Below, in pieces: positions 1-6,546 of a DNA stretch of 7,761 bases (the first letter of the stretch is position 1; each line of letters opens with the position of its first letter). The translations under genes were made by a program, and so were the position numbers. The notes beneath the pieces were generated by a model, which worked only from the letters and a program-made list of their open reading frames with translations, made no database searches and was not told the origin of the DNA. This DNA is from an uncultured Gemmatimonadota bacterium (GTDB taxonomy: Bacteria > Gemmatimonadota > Gemmatimonadetes > Gemmatimonadales > GWC2-71-9): positions 1-7,761 of the forward strand of contig CAMLLJ010000129.1 of assembly GCA_946480845.1 (NCBI GenBank), read 5' to 3'.

Positions 1-1102
1 GCTTGGCGATCTGCCGGCTGACGGTGCCGTTGGCGATATCCGGCGAGGACACGGTGAGGATGCGGGCCGTGGCGCTGCGCTCGCCTACGCGCACCACCTG
101 GAGCAGCGCCATCACCTCAGGCTTGTCGGTGGCGCCGTCCTCGCGCCTGCTGGCGGCGCGCCGCACCTCGAACAGATCGCCCGGCGCCACACCATCGCGG
201 CTGCCCTTGTCGAGGAAGAGGACGTCCTGCGGCCCCTTGAGGACCTGCGTCGTCGGTCCGCCCAGGACGCGCGCCTCGACGCCGTCGGCCACGGCCGCGG
301 CACGCGCGGTGCCGGAGCCGGTGAACTTCTCGATCGGCATCAGGCGGTTGCCCTCTTCGATCGCGCCGTAGGCAGCGATCACCATCGCGACGGTGCGGTT
401 CGGCCCTACCTCGGTCACCCGGGCCATGCCCCGCGGTCTCACCACCCGGCCGAAACCGGACACCGAGCCGCCCACGTCCACGATCAGCAGCGAATCACCC
501 GTCTGGTACGTGCCACCCCGGGGCGCCTCGACCAGGACCTCGTAGTGCAGCATGGCGGACTCGGTGACCGTCCGCGCGCGGATCTGCAGCGGTGTCACCC
601 GGCCGAGCAGGGTGCCCAGCGGGAGCTGGCGGCCCTCGGTCAGGAAGCCCGAGGAGTGGAACTCGCCTTCGCGCAGCGCGCGATAGGGGCGCTGCGTCAT
701 CGACCCGAGGGTGCCGGCCGCGCCGGTCGGATTGGTGAAGTACTTCTTCCAGTCCTCGCCCGCGGGCGTCATGTCGTTCGCGGCGGCGCGGTCCGCCGAG
801 TCCCGCGCGGTCGGCGGGGGCGTATCGGTGGTCGGCACCGAGGCCACGTCGCCGGAGGCGGAGAGCCGGAGCACTTCGTCGGGATAGATCCAGTGCGGAT
901 CCTCGACCACGGCGGTGTTGAGCCGGTAGATCTCGGGCCAGAGGAACGGATCGCCGAGATAGCGGCGGGCCAGGTCCCAGAGCGTGTCGCCGGACCGGAC
1001 GGTGTGGGTCTCTGGCCGAGCCTGCTGCGCCGAGAGCGCGGACGTCGATACGGCCGCCGCGACGAGCACCAGTCCGAACCTGCCGAAGGAATTGCGCATC
1101 AT
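1..1102 (-). CDS. Exported LysM-domain protein, 3' end cut off by the window edge
   Basis: The frame is open from an ATG at 1102 to the left edge, giving 367 codons with no stop, so the C-terminus lies outside the window. GGAG at 1112-1109 is 6 nt before the ATG and supports this start; a second ATG follows immediately. Residues 1-25 form a signal peptide with a hydrophobic core (LVLVAAAVSTSA) and a likely cut after ALSA, before QQ. Residues 33-80 are one LysM domain (HTVRSGDTLWDLARRYLGD, then the W-P-E-I-Y-R-L-N turn), which in known families binds peptidoglycan. A Pro/Thr/Asp-rich linker covers about 81-115. The rest shows two similar beta-rich stretches, about 196-260 and 285-355, each with a 'G-D-x-L' turn followed by a 'V..V....A.A.I' strand pair. 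The second (DKGSRDGVAPGDLFEV) resembles FlgT/CsgG-type C-terminal domains. Export and peptidoglycan binding are well supported; the molecular role is unknown. A terminator separates it from ssb upstream. Confidence 0.88.
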   Translation of the reverse strand, partial: MMRNSFGRFGLVLVAAAVSTSALSAQQARPETHTVRSGDTLWDLARRYLGDPFLWPEIYRLNTAVVEDPHWIYPDEVLRLSASGDVASVPTTDTPPPTARDSADRAAANDMTPAGEDWKKYFTNPTGAAGTLGSMTQRPYRALREGEFHSSGFLTEGRQLPLGTLLGRVTPLQIRARTVTESAMLHYEVLVEAPRGGTYQTGDSLLIVDVGGSVSGFGRVVRPRGMARVTEVGPNRTVAMVIAAYGAIEEGNRLMPIEKFTGSGTARAAAVADGVEARVLGGPTTQVLKGPQDVLFLDKGSRDGVAPGDLFEVRRAASRREDGATDKPEVMALLQVVRVGERSATARILTVSSPDIANGTVSRQIAK

Positions 1103-1212
1103 GGATGTCTCCACACCAGTCAGCGGATATCGCGCGATTGTGCTGCGGTCGGAGGTGAAGGTGCAAAAGCGACGCCAGCGGGTGGCCAGCCGTGCCCTAT
1201 TGGCACAACCAC

Positions 1213-1266
1213 CTGCAATATCAGAGCTTAACCGATTACACATCACCTTATATGTGAACGATTTCT
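1213..1266 (-). promoter_or_regulatory. AT-rich stretch with inverted repeat, probable promoter region of the LysM gene
   Basis: This is the most AT-rich stretch of the window and lies between the ssb terminator and the LysM start, leaving a leader of roughly 110-160 nt. It contains an inverted repeat, CACAT (1239-1243) and ATGTG (1252-1256), with an 8-nt spacer. On the minus strand TTCACA and TATAAG occur, but I could not pair a -35 and a -10 at 16-18 nt spacing, so no exact promoter is called. The inverted repeat could be an operator half-site pair or a weak hairpin. Confidence 0.35.
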
Positions 1267-1303
1267 GCGCTGCCTGGGCCGCCGACCCTCGCAATTGCTG
1301 GCT

Positions 1304-1358
1304 GGAAAACGCAGAGGGCGGCAGCGCGCCTGCGCACTGCCGCCCCCTCCCGTTTTCC
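1304..1358 (-). terminator. Probable intrinsic terminator of ssb
   Basis: A long inverted repeat begins 17 nt after the ssb stop. The outer arms are GGAAAACG (1304-1311) and CGTTTTCC (1351-1358), exact complements. The inner arms are GGCGGCAG (1317-1324) and CTGCCGCC (1337-1344), also exact. A short imperfect purine/pyrimidine internal loop separates them, and the tip is GC-rich. Read on the minus strand, the GC stem is followed by GTTTTCC, a short T-run. The symmetry means it could also work on the plus strand, though no plus-strand gene ends here. The T-run is only four bases and sits 7 nt beyond the GC stem, which makes it weaker than a textbook terminator. Confidence 0.6.
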
Positions 1359-1374
1359 CTGGTGCCTGTAAGGC

Positions 1375-1851
1375 TCAGAACGGCAGGTCGTCGTCTTCCG
1401 CGTCCAGCGCTTCGGGCGCGGCGTCGAACGCCTCGGGGCCCTTGGGGGAGGAGCCGCTCGCCCCGGCGCCGACCTTCGATGCGGAGAAGGACTCCGAGCC
1501 CTCGCTCCGGCCGGAGAGCAGGATCAGCTCGCGCGCGGTGATCTCGGTGGTGTACCGGGTCTGGCCCTCGCGGTCCTGCCACGAGCGGTACTCGATCGAG
1601 CCCTCGACGTAGATCTTGTCGCCCTTCTTGCAGTACTTCTCGACGATGTCGGCCAGCGCCGAGCCCTTGTTGTTCCAGGCGATGATGCGGTGCCATTCGG
1701 TCTTTTCCTGCTTCTCGCCGTTCTGTCCCTTCCACTGCCGGCTGGTGGCCAGCGAGAGCGTGGCGACGCGGGACCCGTTCGAGGTGCTCCGCACTTCAGG
1801 ATCGGTGCCGAGATTGCCGATCAGGATGGCTTTGTTCAGGCTGCGACTCAC
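1375..1851 (-). CDS. ssb: Single-stranded DNA-binding protein
   Basis: SSB coats single-stranded DNA during replication, repair and recombination and recruits partner proteins through its C-terminal tip. The product is about 158 aa. The OB-fold covers roughly residues 3-107: SLNKAILIGNLGTDPEVR at the start, then TEWHRIIAWN and KKGDKIYVEGSIEYRSWQD, all typical of bacterial SSB. A disordered Gly/Ser/Ala/Pro-rich linker follows, and the protein ends in the acidic tip DDDLPF. I chose the GTG at 1851 because GGAGG (1861-1857) sits 5 nt before it and the product then starts M-S-R-S-L-N-K, the usual form for the family. The upstream in-frame GTG at 1857 overlaps the Shine-Dalgarno sequence itself and would add only two residues. 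It follows rimI by 93 bp on the same strand and may be cotranscribed with it. The probable terminator at 1304-1358 ends the unit. Confidence 0.96.
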   Translation of the reverse strand: MSRSLNKAILIGNLGTDPEVRSTSNGSRVATLSLATSRQWKGQNGEKQEKTEWHRIIAWNNKGSALADIVEKYCKKGDKIYVEGSIEYRSWQDREGQTRYTTEITARELILLSGRSEGSESFSASKVGAGASGSSPKGPEAFDAAPEALDAEDDDLPF

Positions 1852-1893
1852 AGACACCTCCGGGTGGATTCAGGGACGGGACGCCGCGGACCC

Positions 1894-1912
1894 CGGGAGT
1901 CTACCGCTCCCG
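1894..1912. other. GC hairpin in the rimI-ssb gap
   Basis: CGGGAG (1894-1899) and CTCCCG (1907-1912) are exact complements around a 7-nt loop. The hairpin lies between the rimI stop and the ssb ribosome-binding site. There is no T-run on either side, so it is not a convincing terminator. It may be a structured leader or an RNA-stability element between the two cistrons. I saw no clear ssb promoter elsewhere in the 93-bp gap. Confidence 0.3.
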
Positions 1913-1944
1913 CCGGGACGCGCTGCACCAAAAGTACGCTCCGG

Positions 1945-2412
1945 TCACCGCTTTCGCTCGGCGGCGGAGAGTTCGGTCCGGAGCACCAGGGCGTTCTCGC
2001 GCGGGCTCCGGTAATAGCCGGTGCGCTGGCCGACGGGGCGGAACCCGGCCGCCTGGTACAGCGCCAGCGCGCCCGCGTTCGACTCGCGCACCTCGAGGAA
2101 GACCTCTTCGGCGCCGCGGGCGGCGAGCGCGTCGAGCCCGGCCTCGAGGAGGATCCGCCCGAGCCGGCGCCGGCGCCACTCCGGCGCGATGGCGAGGTTG
2201 AGGATCTCGCCGGTGCCGAGCGTGGCGCGGCCGATGAGGTAGCCGGCGATCTCTCCCCGGCACTCGGCCACCAGCCCGAACGAGAGCTCGGTGCCGAGCG
2301 CTTCGCGGAAGCTCTGCAGGCTCCACGGATCGCCGAAGCAGCGGCGCTCCAGCGCCGCGATGACGGGAGCGTCAGCCGGCCAGGCCGGCCGCACCCGACA
2401 GGGGTCGTCCAT
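1945..2412 (-). CDS. rimI: RimI-type GNAT N-terminal acetyltransferase
   Basis: RimI transfers acetyl from acetyl-CoA to a protein N-terminal amino group; the classic substrate is ribosomal protein S18 (bS18). The 155-aa product is a single GNAT domain. Motif A is ILNLAIAPEWRRRRLGRILL (residues 70-89). The RimI signature follows: LEVRESN (106-112), ALYQAAGF (117-124) and R-T-G-Y-Y near 130-134. By alignment with E. coli RimI, E107 and Y119 occupy the catalytic Glu and Tyr positions. The CoA-binding loop reads R-R-R-R-L-G, with Arg83 where the Q/R-x-x-G-x-G/A pattern has its first Gly. The ATG at 2412 has GGAG 7 nt upstream and lies inside the end of tsaB (41-bp overlap), so translation is probably coupled. 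The tsaB-rimI pairing is common in bacteria. The substrate is inferred from the family; it could acetylate other proteins. Confidence 0.93.
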   Translation of the reverse strand: MDDPCRVRPAWPADAPVIAALERRCFGDPWSLQSFREALGTELSFGLVAECRGEIAGYLIGRATLGTGEILNLAIAPEWRRRRLGRILLEAGLDALAARGAEEVFLEVRESNAGALALYQAAGFRPVGQRTGYYRSPRENALVLRTELSAAERKR

Positions 2413-3022
2413 GGGTCCGCTCCCACTGGGCCTGCGCCTCGGCCGGCCGGCCGTACACCGGCTCCCATCCCGCCACGTCCGCTACCGGGACTGCCCCACC
2501 CCGGAGCGCCGCGAGGGCGATCAGCGCCGAGGCCTGCGCCGGCTGCGCGTGCGCGTCGATCGCGCCGGGCGCCAGCGTGGCCAGTTCCGACCGCGAGCGC
2601 ACGCCGGCCGGCACCAGGGTGTCGACTCCCTGCCCGATGAAACGGTAGACGGCCGCATACGCATCGCCGCGCAGGGCATCGCTGGTGACCAGCACCGGCG
2701 CCTCGGATCCGCCCGAGGCCGCGAGCGCCCGGGCCATGAGCGACGGCGCCACGAGCACCGGCAGTCCGCGGGTGAGCGAGAGGGCCTTGGCCACCGTGGC
2801 CCCGACCCGGAGCCCGGTGAAGCTCCCCGGCCCGTCCGCCAGCACGATGCCGCGCACCCCATCGAGCCCGAGGTCGGCCCTCGCCAGCAGGCGGGCGATC
2901 ATCGGCAGGAGCGCCGCGGCATGGCGGCGCGCCCCATCGAGGTTCTCCTCGAGCGCATCCTGCATCGTGCGGCCCAGCGCCACCGAGGCGCGATCGGTGG
3001 CCGTATCGATGGCGAGCAGCAT
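2372..3022 (-). CDS. tsaB: tRNA t6A37 threonylcarbamoyl transferase complex, TsaB subunit
   Basis: TsaB partners TsaD and TsaE in transferring the threonylcarbamoyl group to A37 of ANN-decoding tRNAs; it is itself a catalytically inactive ASKHA-fold paralogue of TsaD. The 216-aa product starts [17 protein letters not shown], the family's first phosphate-binding-like strand-turn. It contains the diagnostic ADGPGSFTGLRVG motif (about residues 60-72) followed by AKALSLTRGLPVL. Near the C-terminus is P-V-Y-G-R, matching the usual P-x-Y-x-R. The ATG at 3022 overlaps the tsaE stop by one base (TGATG), a classic coupled junction. The frame stays open upstream to 3121, but that extension lies inside tsaE and does not look like TsaB. 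tsaD is not in this window and must lie elsewhere in the genome. Confidence 0.95.
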   Translation of the reverse strand: MLLAIDTATDRASVALGRTMQDALEENLDGARRHAAALLPMIARLLARADLGLDGVRGIVLADGPGSFTGLRVGATVAKALSLTRGLPVLVAPSLMARALAASGGSEAPVLVTSDALRGDAYAAVYRFIGQGVDTLVPAGVRSRSELATLAPGAIDAHAQPAQASALIALAALRGGAVPVADVAGWEPVYGRPAEAQAQWERTHGRPLSGAAGLAG

Positions 3023-3427
3023 CAGGTGACCTCGAGCGAGCGGCGGTCCGGATCGTCCACGTGCGCGAGGCGGAAGCGCCGGGTGGCCGGCGGGACCCAG
3101 GCGCCGCCCCGCTCCGGCCATTCGACGAGGAGCGCATCCGCCTCGCCCAGCGCCTCCCAGTCGAGGTCCGCCGCCTCGTCGGGCGACTTCAGCCGGTAAC
3201 AGTCCACATGGTAGACCGGCCCGCGCGCTCCATGATAATGATGCACGAGCGCGTACGTGGGGCTCGAGGCCTCGTCGCCACCGCCGAGGCCGCGGACAAT
3301 GGCCCGCACCAGCGACGTCTTCCCCGCCCCGAGGTCGCCCTCGAACAACAGGACCGATCGCGGCGGGAGGCCGCGTCCGATGCGCTCGCCTTCGGCCTTG
3401 AGCTCCGGCTCGGTGACGAGCCGCCGC

Positions 3428-3435
<8 letters not shown>
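3022..3435 (-). CDS. tsaE: tRNA t6A37 biosynthesis ATPase TsaE
   Basis: TsaE is a small P-loop ATPase that binds the TsaB-TsaD complex and is needed for multiple turnover of t6A synthesis. From the ATG at 3435 the product is 137 aa. Walker A is GDLGAGKT at residues 33-40. It is followed by SSPTY (58-62, the usual T/S-x-P-T-F/Y segment), the conserved VYHVDCYRL (74-82) and LLVEWPERG (102-110), all characteristic. An in-frame ATG at 3468 would add 11 residues lying inside uvrB, and neither start has a good Shine-Dalgarno sequence. I prefer 3435 because it overlaps the uvrB stop by 8 bp, fits coupling, and gives the usual short N-terminus before Walker A. It also overlaps the tsaB start by one base. 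Confidence 0.95.
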
Positions 3436-5470
<2,035 letters not shown>

Positions 5471-5476
5471 GGCGCC

Positions 5477-5482
5477 AATATA
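5477..5482 (-). promoter_or_regulatory. Candidate -10 box for uvrB
   Basis: On the minus strand the hexamer TATATT matches the -10 consensus TATAAT at five of six positions and stands out in very GC-rich DNA. Only 6 nt (GGCGCC) separate it from the uvrB ATG, so a normal transcription start would fall at or next to the initiation codon and give a leaderless mRNA. This fits the absence of a ribosome-binding site. No -35 match was found at 16-18 nt spacing, so the call rests on the -10 box and its position. Confidence 0.4.
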
Positions 5483-5523
5483 GCGGCTTCGGGGAATCTT
5501 CGGGAGGGGCGGATCCGCCGCGG

Positions 5524-5541
5524 CTTGACTCGAACTTGACT
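5524..5541 (+). repeat. Direct repeat CTTGACT in the divergent promoter region
   Basis: CTTGACT occurs at 5524-5530 and 5535-5541, an 11-bp period close to one helical turn. Both copies contain TTGACT, a five-of-six match to the -35 consensus TTGACA on the plus strand, upstream of the Gly-zipper gene. No good -10 lies 16-18 nt downstream of either copy. It could be a -35 element in a duplicated context or a two-half-site binding site for an activator or repressor acting on one or both divergent genes. Confidence 0.35.
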
Positions 5542-5589
5542 GGCCCAGGCGACCGTGGCGCCGTCACTGACCCTCAGACGGAGCCAGCC

Positions 5590-6135
5590 ATGCAACCGAT
5601 CGATGCAGTGCGTGCGGCAGGAGGAACGCTCGTCGCGCTCCTGCTGCTGGGCGCAGCGCAGCTCGAGGCACAGGTGCCGGCCATCGGCGAAGGTGACCGC
5701 ATTCGGCTGACGCCCCGGCACGGTCCCGGCGTGAGCGGCACGCTCAGGCACTGGCGACCGGACACCATCGTCCTGGCCTCGCCGCATGGCGAGCTCGCCT
5801 TCCACAGGGACAGCGTTTCGCTCATCGAGGCTTTCGCGGGGCGCGGCGCCGATACCTGGCGCGGCGCAGGCATCGGCGCGGCCGCCGGCGGTGCGATCGG
5901 CATGCTGGCCGGGTATGCCACCTCGGAGGGAGACGGCAGTGGCCTGGAAGGCATGGCGGCGATCGGGCGGGCGGGAACGGGAGGCGCGATCGGCATCGTG
6001 ATCGGTGGAGTGATCGGCGCGATCGCCGGCTCCCGGCACCAGGGTGACCGCTGGCGGCCGGTGCCGGCCGCCGCACCGCGCGTCATGGCGCTGCCAGGCG
6101 GGCGGGCCGGCGCGGGAGTCGGTTTCCGGTTCTAG
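5590..6135 (+). CDS. Exported Gly-zipper protein of unknown function
   Basis: The product is 181 aa. The ATG at 5590 has GGAG (5580-5583) 6 nt upstream. The frame is open further upstream, but that part has no protein-like character. Residues 1-27 look like a signal peptide (hydrophobic LVALLLLGAAQ, likely cut at LEA before Q28). Residues 33-80 form a small beta-rich region with pattern 'GDRIRLTP...GVSGTL...DTIVLASPHGELAFHRDSV', resembling a short Sm/SH3-like barrel. Two glycine-zipper segments follow: GIGAAAGGAIGMLAGYA (94-110) and GTGGAIGIVIGGVIGAIAGS (129-148). Both are suited to tight helix packing in a membrane, joined by a polar loop. The chain ends G-V-G-F-R-F, with a terminal Phe like many outer-membrane proteins, though it is too short for a barrel. 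Proteins of this layout are, from memory, frequent in Gemmatimonadota. Envelope location is likely; the role is unknown. It converges on the EVE gene, overlapping it by 4 bp. Confidence 0.85.
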   Translation: MQPIDAVRAAGGTLVALLLLGAAQLEAQVPAIGEGDRIRLTPRHGPGVSGTLRHWRPDTIVLASPHGELAFHRDSVSLIEAFAGRGADTWRGAGIGAAAGGAIGMLAGYATSEGDGSGLEGMAAIGRAGTGGAIGIVIGGVIGAIAGSRHQGDRWRPVPAAAPRVMALPGGRAGAGVGFRF

Positions 6136-6545
6136 CGGGTGCCGGCCAGCTGCAGCAGCCGGCGCCAGTGCGCCGCGGAGACCGGGATCACGGACAGGCG
6201 CGAATGGCGCACCAGGAGCAGGTCGGCAAGCGTTTCCTCTGCCTTGATCTCGGCGAGCGCGACCGGCTTCGGGAGCGCGCGCTCCGGCGCGAGATCGACC
6301 ACGGCGAGCCTGGGATCTCCGGCTGCCGGGTCCGGATACGGCGCGGAAGCAACGCGCGCGAGGCCGACCAGCGCCTTCTCGCCGCCGGTGTGATAGAAGA
6401 GCGCCAGGTCGCCCTTCTTCATTGCCCGGATGTTGATCAGCGCCTGGGCGTTCCGGACGCCGTCCCACCGGGTGCGCCCGTCCTCCTGCAGCTGGCCGAA
6501 CGAGTAGGTGGACGGCTCCGACTTGACGATCCAGTAGCCGGGCAC
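6132..6545 (-). CDS. EVE-domain protein (THYN1-like)
   Basis: EVE domains belong to the PUA-like superfamily; characterised members bind modified bases in DNA or RNA. The product is essentially one EVE domain of 137 aa: YWIVKSEPSTYSF at residues 4-16, TRWDGVRNAQALINIRAMKKGDLALFY (25-51, with the conserved W-x-G-V-R-N), the strand ALVGLARV (58-65), and LVRHSRLSVIPVS (111-123, the usual R-x-S-R-L-S-V-x-P-V). I prefer the GTG at 6545, one base after the rel stop (TAG-C-GTG), since the family usually begins just before Y-W and GGGA lies 7 nt upstream. A GTG at 6569 would add eight residues and overlap rel, with no spaced ribosome-binding site. Cotranscription and coupled translation with rel are likely. 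Its ligand cannot be read from the sequence. Confidence 0.93.
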   Translation of the reverse strand: MPGYWIVKSEPSTYSFGQLQEDGRTRWDGVRNAQALINIRAMKKGDLALFYHTGGEKALVGLARVASAPYPDPAAGDPRLAVVDLAPERALPKPVALAEIKAEETLADLLLVRHSRLSVIPVSAAHWRRLLQLAGTR

Positions 6546-6546
6546 G

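Noticed and set aside
3..371. Plus-strand frame at the left edge
   Set aside because: It lies opposite the LysM gene, whose minus-strand frame is open through the same stretch and has a signal peptide, ribosome-binding site and domain structure.
1103..1374. Small RNA gene or short ORF in the intergenic region
   Set aside because: The structure is fully explained as a terminator plus an AT-rich promoter region, and no short frame with a ribosome-binding site and protein-like composition was seen.
1848..3137. Long minus-strand frame overlapping tsaB and rimI in another phase
   Set aside because: The product is Arg/Ala/Gly/Pro-rich without motifs, while tsaB and rimI in the true frames have full family signatures.
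5471..5589. LexA/SOS box near uvrB
   Set aside because: GAAC and GTTC fragments occur, but no GAAC-N4-GTTC, CTGT-N8-ACAG or GTTC-N7-GTTC arrangement could be found.
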